Shown here: positions 38,971 to 48,991 of the stretch, one piece after another
Layout of the letters: each line of letters begins with the position of its first letter
How positions within the stretch are numbered: the stretch's first letter is position 1
From: Kovacikia minuta CCNUW1
GTDB taxonomy: Bacteria > Cyanobacteriota > Cyanobacteriia > Leptolyngbyales > Leptolyngbyaceae
Length of the DNA: 64,000 nt
Assembly (NCBI RefSeq): GCF_020091585.1
Contig: NZ_CP083582.1
Location: 7,202,536-7,266,535, forward strand
Direction of reading: 5' to 3'
Notes under the pieces: model-generated
Databases searched by the model: none
What the model was told of the DNA's origin: nothing
Seen by the model: the letters and a program-made list of their open reading frames with translations, nothing else
Made by a program: the position numbers and the translations under genes

Positions 38971-39927
38971 CTAAACCTTGAGCCTGACACTACGAACCAG
39001 CAATTCAGCCAGAATATTGACAATTAGCGTCAGCCCAAACAACAGCAGGGCCGCATACATGAGCGCAGAAATTTGCAGCCCACCTGCTTCTGCAAACTGG
39101 TTTGCCAATAGCGCCGAAACCGTTGACCCGCTGTCAAAAATAGAACCCGTGACTCTGTTGCTGTTGCCAATCACCATCGTCACTGCCATCGTCTCTCCCA
39201 TTGCCCGCCCTAGCGCCAGCATAATGCCACCCACAATTCCAGAGATAGCAGTCGGCAAAATGACCTGGAAAATGGTTTCCCAGCGGGTTGCCCCTAAACC
39301 GTAGGCACCTTGACGCAGTTCTGGCGGGACTGCAACCAGGGCATCGCGTGAAATCGCCGCAATAATGGGCAGAATCATAATCGCCAGAATAAACCCTGCG
39401 ACGTAGATCCCAGGACCTGAAGGCGCAGTGCTGAAGATGGGGATAAAACCGAGCGTCTGGTGAATCCAATTTCCTACCGGAGTCAGAATTGGAATCAGGA
39501 CAAAAATCCCCCACAACCCATAGACCACACTGGGAATTGCTGCCAGCAACTCAACTAGAAATACGATCGGTCGCTGAATCCTGGGGGGAAGAAAATCCTC
39601 ACTCAAAAAAAGGGCAACTCCAACGCCGATTGGGACAGCCAGCAACAAAGCAAGCACTGAGGTAACGATGGTACCGTAAATTTGTGGCCATGCCCCATAG
39701 ATGTTCTGGACCGGGTCCCAGCGGGTGCCTATAATGAAACCCAGTCCAAACTGCTGCATGGCAGGAAAAGCTTGCTGCCCAACCTGGAGGGCGATCGCTG
39801 CGAGAACAACCGCAACCCCAATCGCAAAAACTCCAGTCAACCAGATAAAGCCTTTGTCTACTAGGCGGGATGTGGCTGAGCGTTGCCAGGACATCGGCGA
39901 TGAGCGTTCAATTGGCGGAGACGACAT
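38971..39927 (-). CDS. pstC: Phosphate ABC transporter permease PstC
   Basis: A 318-residue inner-membrane permease with six helices: GIFVLIPILTP, the permease motif VAVPPELRQGAYGLGATRWE, and GRAMGETMAVTMVIG. It forms the channel with PstA. Located between pstS and pstA. Confidence 0.94.
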   Translation of the reverse strand: MSSPPIERSSPMSWQRSATSRLVDKGFIWLTGVFAIGVAVVLAAIALQVGQQAFPAMQQFGLGFIIGTRWDPVQNIYGAWPQIYGTIVTSVLALLLAVPIGVGVALFLSEDFLPPRIQRPIVFLVELLAAIPSVVYGLWGIFVLIPILTPVGNWIHQTLGFIPIFSTAPSGPGIYVAGFILAIMILPIIAAISRDALVAVPPELRQGAYGLGATRWETIFQVILPTAISGIVGGIMLALGRAMGETMAVTMVIGNSNRVTGSIFDSGSTVSALLANQFAEAGGLQISALMYAALLLFGLTLIVNILAELLVRSVRLKV

Positions 39928-40101
39928 ACCTTTACTAAGCAGGGGGGAATAGGGAATGAAGAGCGAACATCAATACCTGGAGGGATAAAAATATTAGGAG
40001 AAACAGAAATTCAAGCCAACTTTGAGATCAGCCAAAGTTAAAGGAATCACTGTTCTTTGGAGAAACTTAAAGTGCCTGAGCAAATCAAAAAAAAAGATGC
40101 G

Positions 40102-41218
40102 CTACTTGGCAGCTACCTTCACATTATCAAGCGCTGCGATTGCCTTGTTTGTCACCTCATTGGGCAGAGGTAAATATCCCAACTCTTTAGCGAATGATGA
40201 ACCATCTTGAAATGCCCACTTGATAAAGTTTTTGAGGGCATCCGCTTTAGCCTGATCACTATACTTGCCATGCAGCAGCAACCAGGTTAATCCGACAATT
40301 GGATAAGCTTCCTTACCTGCAGGATCAGGAACCTTCAGCGCAAAATCTGCGGGCACTTCCGCCCCTTCAAGCGCCTTCGCTGCGGCTTCGGGTGAAGGGT
40401 CAATAAACGCCCCTGACTTGTTCTGAATCGCTGCCATTTTCAAGCTGTTCTCTTTGGCATAAGAATATTCAGTGTATCCAATTGTACCTTTGGTTTGCTG
40501 GATTTGAGCTGTGACGCCCTCATTTCCTTTTGCCCCAACCCCGGCGGGCCACTCGACAGACTTTGAAGCACCTGCTTTCCAATTGGGGCAGGCAGCTTTG
40601 ATGTGGCTAGTAAAGAGAAAGGTCGTCCCGCTACCATCCGAGCGGTGAATAAATGTAATCGGGGAGCTAGGTAGCTTCGCATCTGGATTATCCTTGACGA
40701 TCTTCGGATCATTCCAGGTTTTGATGGTTCCGTCGGTGATACCGCAATAGGCATCTCGTGACAATTTCAGATTGTCAACCCCATCCAGGTTGAAGGCATA
40801 AACAACAGCCCCCCCGGTCATCGGGATTTGCAAAGGCTCGCCCATATCTTTGGGGTAGGAAGCCCGTTCCTTGTCATTCAAAGGTGCATCCGTTGCACCA
40901 AAGTCAACCGTCTTAGCCAGAAATTGCTTTACCCCCGCTCCGCTACCGACTGATTGATAGCTAATTTGGATATTGGGGTTTAGCTTATTGAACTCAGAAA
41001 ACCAGCGCTGATATAGCGGGGCTGGGAACGTTGCGCCTGCACCACTGAGAGATACCGTTCCCCCTCCCCCAGCGGTTGCTGCTGGACTTGGCGCCTCCAG
41101 TATTTGCTGCGGGCGGCGCATTATTTGCGGAAGGCGCGCCACAGGACGCCAAACCAAGAGTCAGAGCAACCGCAGAAACTGAAACTACCTGACGCGTTGC
41201 CTTTAGAGACGAAAACAT
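40102..41218 (-). pseudogene. pstS: Phosphate-binding lipoprotein PstS, frameshifted near the N-terminus
   Basis: The mature part is a full periplasmic phosphate-binding protein (SLSGAGATFPAPLYQRWF, RSDGSGTTFLFT). Its lipoprotein signal is in the other frame from ATG 41218 (VVSVSAVALTLGLASCGAPS). The shift lies at about 41080-41097 within GGAGGCGCC; dropping one G joins the two parts smoothly in the Ala/Pro linker. As it stands the downstream frame has no signal peptide. First gene of the pst operon. Confidence 0.85.
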
Positions 41219-41263
41219 AATTCTGCATCTTAAAATAGACCTCCCCCTAACCGTACACCGAGT

Positions 41264-41282
41264 CAGTAAAGAGAAGGTTAAG
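41264..41282 (-). promoter_or_regulatory. Pho-box-like direct repeats upstream of pstS
   Basis: On the minus strand CTTAACCT-TCT-CTTTACTG matches the cyanobacterial Pho box (repeats of the (C/T)TTAA(C/T)CT type spaced by three bases), one perfect and one partial unit, about 45 bp upstream of the pstS start. SphR/PhoB control under phosphate limitation is expected. Confidence 0.5.
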
Positions 41283-41418
41283 CAACCCCAGGGTATTAAT
41301 TTTTGATCTGAGTTTTATCGCGTGCGGCAAGGAAACGGGTTAGGGGGTGGACTAAAAGATGCTTTTTACCCCTTATGCTTCATCTCCCAATCTTCCTCTA
41401 GCCTCTAATTCCTTACTC

Positions 41419-42039
41419 CTAGCTACTCAGGACGGTTCTTTTAACCGCAGATTTTACCTGACGACAAAGGATTTGGCGCATATTCCGCATGTTGGCGGGC
41501 AAATCTAACTGGATGGCTTGCTGAATGAACATGGAGGGAACAGGAATCAACGGTGTTGCCTGGACGGTATAGGTTAAAAGTGTTCCGCCACCATAGTCTT
41601 GCAGCTTCAGGTCAGCAGAGAAGTCAGAAAAGCTACCAGACTCCATATGAAATTGAATGCGCTGGTAGGCAGTTTCAACCACATTAAGGTAGGCATCGAC
41701 CTGAACACTCAGCACCAGAAAGCTTTTCTTGGCGACCTGATAGAGGCGCTTGCGGATGTCTAAGCTCTGGTTGCCTTCTCGGGCTTCACTGCGGTGCACG
41801 ATCTCACTTCGTGCCAGGTCGGGGAAGTACTGCACCCAGCGGGGATAGTCGGTTAATTGTACCCAGGCGATCGCCCGTTCCAGGGGGAGATACATCTGAG
41901 CAGTCACCGAAGCCCCCCAGGCAGTATGGGAACGGGTCGTAAGCGCGATCTCGCCATTGAGAAGGGAAGCCATCTGGCGATCGCTACAAATCGGCGGGCA
42001 TGATGCAGCACGGACAGAATTAGGGGAAGTTACGGTCAT
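41419..42039 (-). CDS. SRPBCC-family (START/cyclase-like) protein
   Basis: A 206-residue protein with a SRPBCC fold: VTAQMYLPLERAIAWVQLTD at the start, TDYPRWVQYFPDL, then GGTLLTYTVQATPLIPVP and a long C-terminal helix. Such proteins bind hydrophobic ligands in a deep pocket. Ligand unknown. It stands alone downstream of the pst operon promoter region. Confidence 0.8.
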   Translation of the reverse strand: MTVTSPNSVRAASCPPICSDRQMASLLNGEIALTTRSHTAWGASVTAQMYLPLERAIAWVQLTDYPRWVQYFPDLARSEIVHRSEAREGNQSLDIRKRLYQVAKKSFLVLSVQVDAYLNVVETAYQRIQFHMESGSFSDFSADLKLQDYGGGTLLTYTVQATPLIPVPSMFIQQAIQLDLPANMRNMRQILCRQVKSAVKRTVLSS

Positions 42040-42316
42040 TAGCTTGAATAGCTCCTGATTAGGTAGAGACGAAAAAATTCGCTCTTATTCAGACGTTAAC
42101 CTCATATTCATTAAAAAGTATTACGTGGTGCTGTAAAGATTTAGATAAAATTTTCGAGAGTGAACGCTCACTAACCCGTAAAAAGTAGAAGGCAGAGGGC
42201 TAAAGCCCTGAGGACAACTATAAAGGGAAAGGAATTGGGAGATGGAGAATTTAGTCCGATAAGATTGGTAGAAAGGATTCTGGCAATTTGGGTAGTAGAC
42301 AGGGGGATGGGTCACG

Positions 42317-42487
42317 ATGGCAAGGTCACTTAAACCGACGACTTCAGCATTTCTGATAGTAGTGATAATGACCGCATTTGTCTGGATCTTGCGAGGAATT
42401 GGACTTTTAACCTTTATTCCAGGTTGGGTACTTTGGGCGCTAATTTTGCTGTGTGTATTGACGGCTGTCATTAGCGCGGTTCGTTAA
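42317..42487 (+). CDS. Small two-helix membrane protein upstream of folK
   Basis: A 56-residue protein with two hydrophobic segments (TTSAFLIVVIMTAFVWILRG and VLWALILLCVLTAVIS). Its stop codon directly abuts the folK start (TAAATG), a sign of translational coupling and real expression. The function is not recognised. Confidence 0.65.
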   Translation: MARSLKPTTSAFLIVVIMTAFVWILRGIGLLTFIPGWVLWALILLCVLTAVISAVR

Positions 42488-42982
42488 ATGTTGACGCTTG
42501 CCGCGATCGCCCTTGGCAGCAACCTGGGGGATTCTTTCACCACCCTGGAATCTGCCCTGCAAGTGCTTTCCCAAATGCCTGGGATAGAGCTGGTCGCTCG
42601 ATCACACTGGTATCAAACCAAAGCGATCGGTCCTCCCCAACCGGATTACTTAAATGGGGCTGCGGTACTCCAGGTCTCACACATACCTCCGGATCTCCTG
42701 AATGCACTGCTGGAAACTGAAGCAAAATTTGGGCGGGTTCGCCGGGAGCGCTGGGGACCGAGGGTTCTGGATCTTGATTTATTGCTATTTGATGGGTTGA
42801 TCCTGGATCTTCCTGGATTGCAAATCCCCCATCCCCGGATGACCAATCGGGCGTTTGTGCTGGTTCCGCTGGCAGAAATTGCTCCCCATTGGGTAGAACC
42901 GATTTCGGGAAAGACGATCGCAGACCTCGTGCAAACGGTAGACTGTTCAGAAGTCAGAAGAGTTTTGAGTTCTGAGTTTTAA
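42488..42982 (+). CDS. folK: 2-amino-4-hydroxy-6-hydroxymethyldihydropteridine diphosphokinase
   Basis: The folate pathway enzyme that transfers diphosphate from ATP to 6-hydroxymethyl-dihydropterin. Features: ALGSNLGD at the N-terminus, PPQPDYLNGAAVLQ, RRERWGPRVLDLDLLLFDG (ATP and Mg site) and IPHPRMTNRAFVLVPLAEIA. Of usual length (164 residues). Start directly abuts the upstream small ORF. Confidence 0.95.
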   Translation: MLTLAAIALGSNLGDSFTTLESALQVLSQMPGIELVARSHWYQTKAIGPPQPDYLNGAAVLQVSHIPPDLLNALLETEAKFGRVRRERWGPRVLDLDLLLFDGLILDLPGLQIPHPRMTNRAFVLVPLAEIAPHWVEPISGKTIADLVQTVDCSEVRRVLSSEF

Positions 42983-43044
42983 GGTCTAAGTTACGAAAAA
43001 TTCAAAGCTCAAAACTAAATATTCAAGAATTTAAAACTTTTACT

Positions 43045-43593
43045 ATGCCTTTTGGTGGAGAACCCCCTCAACTTTTGAAACAACGCCTGCTTTATCAGGG
43101 GCGCAGATTTTCGTTTGAATCCAGTCGTTTACGGTTACCAAACGAGCAGGAGGGCGAATGGGAATGTATTCGCCATCCAGGTGGGGCACTTGCGGTTCCC
43201 GTCACCCCTGAAGGCAAACTGATATTGCTGCGACAGTATCGCTTTACCGTTCAAGGAAGATTACTGGAGTTTCCCGCAGGAACAGTGGAACCCAGTGAAG
43301 GACCAGAAGAAACGATCAAGCGGGAAATTGAAGAAGAAACTGGCTACCGTGCCCATCGTTGGCGCAAACTGGGTGAATACTTTATGGCTCCCGGTTACTC
43401 CGACGAAATTATCTACGCCTATCTGGCAGAAGACCTGGAATTATTGGAAAATCCTCCCGGTCAGGATATTGACGAAGACATTGAAACCACCCTGATGACC
43501 GTTGAGGAAGTTGATCGGGCAATCCATTCAGGGGATCTCGCCGATGCGAAGTCAATTTCTGCCTTTATGCTGGCGCGTCCTTTTTTGAAGTAG
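43045..43593 (+). CDS. NUDIX hydrolase, ADP-ribose pyrophosphatase-like
   Basis: A 182-residue protein with the Nudix box GTVEPSEGPEETIKREIEEE (catalytic REIEEETG) preceded by LLRQYRFTVQGRLLEFPAG, typical of ADP-sugar pyrophosphatases. It likely hydrolyses ADP-ribose or a related nucleoside diphosphate sugar. It follows folK after 60 bp of AAAACTT-type repeats. Confidence 0.9.
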   Translation: MPFGGEPPQLLKQRLLYQGRRFSFESSRLRLPNEQEGEWECIRHPGGALAVPVTPEGKLILLRQYRFTVQGRLLEFPAGTVEPSEGPEETIKREIEEETGYRAHRWRKLGEYFMAPGYSDEIIYAYLAEDLELLENPPGQDIDEDIETTLMTVEEVDRAIHSGDLADAKSISAFMLARPFLK

Positions 43594-43787
43594 TTGCTGG
43601 TTGTTAGTGATGGCTTCGTAAATGTTTAAACCTAATCCCTAAATCAGGGACTCGCTGAGAAATAAGACCCCGCTTTCATCCACCCATCCACCCACCCATC
43701 CACCCCCTTCAACCTGGGATTTTATTCTGTACGCTCATCCCTACCAGCGACTAAAAACCTATTAAGCATGCAAATCAGTAGCGCATT

Positions 43788-45230
43788 ATGTCTGATCTAG
43801 TTCTATTTTGGCATCGGCGGGATTTGCGAATCTCGGACAATATCGGATTGGCAGAGGCACGGCGTCGCAGCCAAAAGGTTGTGGGGGTATTTTGCTTAGA
43901 TCCCAATATTTTGAGCCGGGATGATGTGGCACCTGCCAGAGTAACCTATCTGATTGGCAATTTGCAGGAATTGCAGCAGCGCTACAGGGCAGCAGGCAGT
44001 CAACTGTTAGTGCTGAAGACAGAGCCAAACCGAGGGATTCCAGCGCTGGCAGAAGCATTGAACGCTACAGCAGTGTTTTGGAATCAGGATGTGGAGCCTT
44101 ATTCACGGGAGCGAGATCGCACGGTTGCCGCAGCCTTACGCGAAAAAGGAGTGGAGGTTTGCCATTTCTGGGATCAACTATTGCATGCCCCCAAAGACAT
44201 TACTACTGGGGCAGGGCAACCCTACACGGTCTACACCCCCTTCTGGCGTAACTGGAGTCGCAAGCCAAAAGCAGATCCCTACGAAACCCTGCAAGGAGCA
44301 GTAGGCTTGACAGACCCGGAACAAAAGATCGCGCAGCAAGCAAGTGCAATTGAACTCCCGACGGCAAAAGACCTGGGATTTGTCTGGCATGAGGATTTGT
44401 TTGTTGCGCCTGGGGAAAAAACAGCCCAAGAATTGCTGGAAGCATTTTGCGATCGTGCCATCAGCGAATATGGCGAACAGCGAAACTTCCCCGCAACCCC
44501 CGGCACCTCCCACCTTAGTGCCCCCCTTAAGTTTGGGGTGATTGGTATTCGTACCGTTTGGGCAGCGACTCTTGCCGCCCTGGAAAACACCCGCAGCGAC
44601 GAAGCCCGGGATGGAATCCAAACCTGGCAACAGGAACTCGCATGGAGGGAGTTTTACCAACATGTCATGTATTTCTTCCCGGAACTGGCAGACGGCCCCT
44701 ACCGGGAACCCTTCAAAGCCTTTCCCTGGGACAACCAGCCAGAACATTTCCAAGCATGGTGTGAGGGCAGAACAGGTTATCCGATTGTCGATGCAGCGAT
44801 GCGTCAACTGAATGAAATTGGTTGGATGCATAATCGTTGTCGCATGATTGTTGCCAGTTTTTTGACCAAAGATCTGTTGATTGATTGGCGCTGGGGCGAA
44901 AAATACTTCATGCAGAATTTGATCGATGGGGATCTTTCGGCGAATAATGGCGGCTGGCAATGGAGTGCCTCTAGCGGCATGGACCCCAAACCCCTACGAA
45001 TTTTTAATCCCGCCAGTCAAGCAAAAAAATTTGACCCGGATGCAGAATACATTCGTAAGTGGCTGCCAGAATTACGAAATATAGAAACGGCAGATCTGAT
45101 CAGCGGCAATATTGCAGTCGAGGAGCGCGATCGCTGCGGCTACCCAACCCCCATCGTTGACCACAACCAGCAGCAGAAGCGGTTCAAAGAACGGTTTCAG
45201 CAGCAGAAAGGAAAGAAGACAAAAGAATAA
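43788..45230 (+). CDS. phr: Deoxyribodipyrimidine photo-lyase
   Basis: The 480-residue enzyme repairs UV-induced pyrimidine dimers with light. The N-terminal Rossmann part is VLFWHRRDLRISDNIGL; the FAD-binding helical domain shows WQQELAWREFYQHVMYFFPE, GYPIVDAAMRQLNEIGWMHN, RCRMIVASFLTKDLLIDWRW and NNGGWQWSASSGMDPKPLRI. The full-length match and the WxW/GMD motifs suggest a class I CPD photolyase of the 8-HDF type. Confidence 0.95.
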   Translation: MSDLVLFWHRRDLRISDNIGLAEARRRSQKVVGVFCLDPNILSRDDVAPARVTYLIGNLQELQQRYRAAGSQLLVLKTEPNRGIPALAEALNATAVFWNQDVEPYSRERDRTVAAALREKGVEVCHFWDQLLHAPKDITTGAGQPYTVYTPFWRNWSRKPKADPYETLQGAVGLTDPEQKIAQQASAIELPTAKDLGFVWHEDLFVAPGEKTAQELLEAFCDRAISEYGEQRNFPATPGTSHLSAPLKFGVIGIRTVWAATLAALENTRSDEARDGIQTWQQELAWREFYQHVMYFFPELADGPYREPFKAFPWDNQPEHFQAWCEGRTGYPIVDAAMRQLNEIGWMHNRCRMIVASFLTKDLLIDWRWGEKYFMQNLIDGDLSANNGGWQWSASSGMDPKPLRIFNPASQAKKFDPDAEYIRKWLPELRNIETADLISGNIAVEERDRCGYPTPIVDHNQQQKRFKERFQQQKGKKTKE

Positions 45231-45273
45231 AGCTAAAGAATAAAGGATCGGGGGGATAAAAGAAGGGAAGGGG

Positions 45274-46095
45274 ATGAAGGGAAGATATCACTTTTACTCC
45301 ACTCAACAGGGTGATCCCAGTTTGCCCGTGGTGTTGTTTCTGCACGGCTTCATGGGCAGCGGACAGGATTTTGCTCCGGTCATTGCCCACCTGTCCAATG
45401 AGTTTTGCTGCTTAACAATTGATCTACCAGGGCATGGCAAGACAGTGGTTGAGGGTGAGGACAGGGACTATACAATGTCCGGTACTGCAATTGCTCTGGT
45501 TGATTGGCTAGACCAACACGCGATTTCCCAATGTTTTCTAGTGGGATATTCCATGGGAGGAAGACTGGCGTTATACCTGGCACTCCATTTCGTTCAGAGA
45601 TTTCCCAGGGTTGTGTTAGAGTCAGCGTCTCCCGGATTGAAAACAGAGCAAGAACGACAGCAACGGCTACAGCACGATCGCCTACTGGCAAAACGCCTGG
45701 AGTCTAATTTTCCAGCATTTCTACACCACTGGTACCAACAACCGCTGTTTCAGTCCTTGCAACAACATCCAGAATTTAAGCAAATGGTCGAGCGTCGATC
45801 GCAAAACCGTCCCCATGAACTGGCAAAATCTTTGAACAATTTAGGTACAGGACAGCAACCCTCCCTGTGGAAACTGTTAGAGCAGCACACGGAACCCCTG
45901 CTGTTACTAGTGGGAGCGGACGATCGCAAATTTTGCACGATTAATCAGGAAATGGCTAGCCGTTGCCCCACTGCCCAACTAGAAATTGTTCCTGAATCGG
46001 GTCATGCCATTCACCTGGAATGTCCTGATAAATTTGTATCGTTTGCAAGCCAATTTTTGAGGAAGGAAGACACACATCCTCCTGTCTCTCCCTAA
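45274..46095 (+). CDS. menH: SHCHC synthase, phylloquinone pathway (alpha/beta hydrolase)
   Basis: Alpha/beta hydrolase of 273 residues: oxyanion motif FLHGFMGSGQDF, nucleophile elbow GYSMGGRLALYLALHF, acid LLVGADDRKF and catalytic His ESGHAIHLE. MenH converts SEPHCHC to SHCHC in menaquinone/phylloquinone synthesis. Close hydrolases of other function cannot be fully excluded. It follows phr after 40 bp. Confidence 0.85.
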   Translation: MKGRYHFYSTQQGDPSLPVVLFLHGFMGSGQDFAPVIAHLSNEFCCLTIDLPGHGKTVVEGEDRDYTMSGTAIALVDWLDQHAISQCFLVGYSMGGRLALYLALHFVQRFPRVVLESASPGLKTEQERQQRLQHDRLLAKRLESNFPAFLHHWYQQPLFQSLQQHPEFKQMVERRSQNRPHELAKSLNNLGTGQQPSLWKLLEQHTEPLLLLVGADDRKFCTINQEMASRCPTAQLEIVPESGHAIHLECPDKFVSFASQFLRKEDTHPPVSP

Positions 46096-46264
46096 TCTCC
46101 TATCAACTGCTACCTGATTAAAGGAACTTTTTCAACCCATCCACGATCTAATAATCATTCAATCCCTTGCACCCAGACTTGAACAAGGGGTTGAATTTCG
46201 CTTCACAAAACTGACTTGACTAGAAGTTTCACTCTTACACCGACATCACGTGGGTGATCCAACC

Positions 46265-46939
46265 ATGATAGACCTTCATCGCTGGCAGACCGGACCTGCA
46301 CTCGTTATTTCCTTGGGTATCGTATCCAGTGCGATCGTCCCCTTCACACTTCCTCTACCCGCTACTGCAACATCCCCTCCTGACACCCTCGCCCAACTGT
46401 TTCCCCAACCCGGAACCTCCCGCCAGGTGACGATTCCGGCAGGCACCCGGATTCCTGTTCGCTACGACGAGGCAAAAAAGATTGTTGTCCTGCCCACAGA
46501 AACCAACCCCCTAACGCTGACGGTTGCTAGAAATGTGCGAAATACCTATGGCACCTTACTGATTCCCGCAGGTAGCCAGGTGAAAGGCGAGCTCAGACCG
46601 GCAGATGGAGGTTCCCAGTTTCATGCTCAGGAGTTGCTCCTGCCTGATGGCACTAACCTCCCGATCGATGCCACGTCTGACGTTGTGACCAAAACTCAAG
46701 AGGTTCGCAAGGGTGGCAGCACCCAAATCCTGACTGGTACCGCGATCGGGGCTGGGGCAGCGGCAATTCTTTTTGGACTAACAGGTAGGCGTCGTCTAAA
46801 CGTTGGCAAGGTTCTAGCAGGGGCGGGGCTAGGTGCACTCGGCGGTTGGTTATTGGGTAAGCAAACGGTAGATGTGGTTGTGATTGACCCAAACAGTGAT
46901 CTAACATTGACATTAAATTCAGATTTAGTTCTGCGTTAA
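46265..46939 (+). CDS. Conserved exported cyanobacterial protein
   Basis: A protein of about 224 residues with an N-terminal signal (ALVISLGIVSSAIVPF), a beta-rich TrbI/VirB10-like segment (TIPAGTRIPVRYDEAKKIVV, TYGTLLIPAGSQVKGEL) and a Gly/Ala-rich hydrophobic region (GTAIGAGAAAILFGL, VLAGAGLGALGGWLLG). Conserved in cyanobacteria; role not known. ATG 46265 is preferred; GTG 46250 is possible. The gap 46940-47252 shows no gene. Confidence 0.65.
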   Translation: MIDLHRWQTGPALVISLGIVSSAIVPFTLPLPATATSPPDTLAQLFPQPGTSRQVTIPAGTRIPVRYDEAKKIVVLPTETNPLTLTVARNVRNTYGTLLIPAGSQVKGELRPADGGSQFHAQELLLPDGTNLPIDATSDVVTKTQEVRKGGSTQILTGTAIGAGAAAILFGLTGRRRLNVGKVLAGAGLGALGGWLLGKQTVDVVVIDPNSDLTLTLNSDLVLR

Positions 46940-47252
46940 CTGGAAAATAGGGCGTAGGGACAGGAGTTAGAGCAGAGATTTCTCCTGGTTTGGGGAAAGC
47001 ACACGCCCTTGACGATATCCATAAAAGGTCGCTATCAGGACTCCTTCAAAATTGGAGAGGGAGACAGGAAATTTTCATATTTAAGGGAAACCTTTGGTAG
47101 TCTGGAAATGGAAAAGTGGCTCACTCTCCATGCGCCTAATTTCTCTTAACAAAGAGTAGTAGCCATTGCCGCTGAAGATTTAGCCACTTGACTCAAATCG
47201 TCCTACTTATCTCTGGCTAGTTATTTTCTGATTCCTGTTACCTGGATTTAAA

Positions 47253-47501
47253 ATGGCAAAACACACACAGGCGCACCTGTCTCGCACCATTGAAAAAAAT
47301 AAACCCAGTGGAATGAAAGACATGACCAAGCGCCAAATGGAATACTACATGGGGGCAAAATTGATTGAACTTGGTATTGACCCCAAATCAGCCATTTATC
47401 GCTGGTCTATGGAAACCAAGAGTAATAGCGAAGTTTGGACCTACAGTGCCTATTGGGCGGACTCGAAAGAAAGATTACTGCAACAAGAACAAGGATCTTA
47501 G
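47253..47501 (+). CDS. Small conserved cyanobacterial protein
   Basis: An 82-residue soluble protein (KHTQAHLSRTIEKNKPSG ... MGAKLIELGIDPKSAIYRWS). The family is not recognised. It ends 60 bp before the convergent histidine kinase gene. Confidence 0.6.
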   Translation: MAKHTQAHLSRTIEKNKPSGMKDMTKRQMEYYMGAKLIELGIDPKSAIYRWSMETKSNSEVWTYSAYWADSKERLLQQEQGS

Positions 47502-47559
47502 AAGCCGAAATTTAGCACGTTCGAGAATTAATTGAGACGGGTTAACCAGAAGCTTGGTT

Positions 47560-48984
47560 TTATTTCCTTAAAGTTTCCTTTTGATATAGGGGAATGTCAA
47601 TCAGAAACGCTGCGCCCGCTCCAGTTTCTGAAATACATTGGAGCTTTCCCCCATGTTTTTCAACGATAATTTGATAGCTGATTGACAATCCCAAGCCCGT
47701 GCCTTTACCAACTGACTTGGTGGTAAAAAATGGATCAAACAGCCTCGCCCTGACTGCCTCTGTCATTCCTGGTCCGTTATCAGCAACTTTGATCCTGACA
47801 TGGTTTGGTTTTTGAAGCTCTGTAGTAATTGTAATTTTGCTAGGATTCTGACGAATTTCTGATACTGATCGCTGGTTGTCGTAGCTATGCAAGGCATCGA
47901 TCGCATTACTCAAAAGATTCATAAATACCTGATTTAATTGCCCTGCAAAGCACTCTACCAAAGGTAAATCTCCATACTGTTTAACGACTTCAATCGCAGG
48001 ATGCTCCACCTTTCCTTTTAACCGATTCTGCAAAATTAACAGCGTACTATCAATCCCTTCATGAATATCAACCGCTTTCATCTCTGCCTCATCTAGCCGG
48101 GAGAAGTTACGCAAAGAAAGCACAATTTGGCGGATTCGATCTGCCCCTAGCTTCATCGAAGAAAGCAGTTTCGGCAAATCTTCTAACAGAAAATTTAGAT
48201 CAATCTTTTCAATATGATGATTAATTTGGGGAGCTGGATCGGGGTAAATCTGCTGATAAAGATTTAAAAGTTCTATCAAGTCTTGGGTATATTCAGTAGC
48301 ATGTTTTAGATTACCGTAAATAAAATTAACTGGATTATTAATTTCGTGGGCAACTCCAGCAACTAACTGCCCCAAACCTGACATTTTTTCAGTCTGGATT
48401 AATTGTGTCTGAGTTTGCTGCAACTCCCTCAGTGCTTTCTTTAACTTTGCAGCTTGTGCTTCAGCAATTTCAGCCAGATTCTCCTTAATTTGCAAAGCGC
48501 TCTTTAATTGGGTCTGTTGCTGCTTTAACTCCTCCGTTAGCTTTTTTGCATCAGCCAGGGCTGTATTCTTGGCTTGTAATAAAAAAAGAAAATCAATGAT
48601 GGGATCATGGACAGCAAAATCCTTTAGCTTCAGCCCTAAAGGGGCGAGACTGGCAGTGTCCGTTACCCAGGGAGATCCCAGAAAAAAGAGAATGTCCACA
48701 TCTTCCAGGTACATCATTTGTCCCTTTAGCTGCATTCCATTCTGAAAAGACTTCAGGATAAAAAGGGAACGGCACTGCTTTCTAATTGCATCAAATTCAA
48801 ATTCCACCTTCGGGCGATCGATTTGAAAATGGTGTTCAAATTGGCTACCGACTAATTCACTAACACTGATTCGCCGCAGCACTTCTCCGACTTGAAGAAT
48901 TTCGAGATCGCGATTAAATGCAAAATGAAACGGAAAGGCATTGGAAAATAAAAGCGGCGGCAAACAGAGGTAAGGAGCAACCAT
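47560..48984 (-). CDS. HNOBA-domain histidine kinase
   Basis: A 474-residue kinase. The N-terminal half is an HNOB-associated (H-NOX-binding-associated) domain (FPFHFAFNRDLEILQVGEVL ... GSPWVTDTASLAPLGLKL). A coiled coil follows, then HisKA with the phospho-acceptor His in LVAGVAHEINNPVNFIYGN, and HATPase with N box FMNLLSNAIDAL, G1 VADNGPGM and G2 GKGTGLGLSISYQI. It is encoded eight bases after the H-NOX gene and would relay its gas signal. No response regulator is next to it. Confidence 0.92.
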   Translation of the reverse strand: MVAPYLCLPPLLFSNAFPFHFAFNRDLEILQVGEVLRRISVSELVGSQFEHHFQIDRPKVEFEFDAIRKQCRSLFILKSFQNGMQLKGQMMYLEDVDILFFLGSPWVTDTASLAPLGLKLKDFAVHDPIIDFLFLLQAKNTALADAKKLTEELKQQQTQLKSALQIKENLAEIAEAQAAKLKKALRELQQTQTQLIQTEKMSGLGQLVAGVAHEINNPVNFIYGNLKHATEYTQDLIELLNLYQQIYPDPAPQINHHIEKIDLNFLLEDLPKLLSSMKLGADRIRQIVLSLRNFSRLDEAEMKAVDIHEGIDSTLLILQNRLKGKVEHPAIEVVKQYGDLPLVECFAGQLNQVFMNLLSNAIDALHSYDNQRSVSEIRQNPSKITITTELQKPNHVRIKVADNGPGMTEAVRARLFDPFFTTKSVGKGTGLGLSISYQIIVEKHGGKLQCISETGAGAAFLIDIPLYQKETLRK

Positions 48985-48991
48985 GATTCAT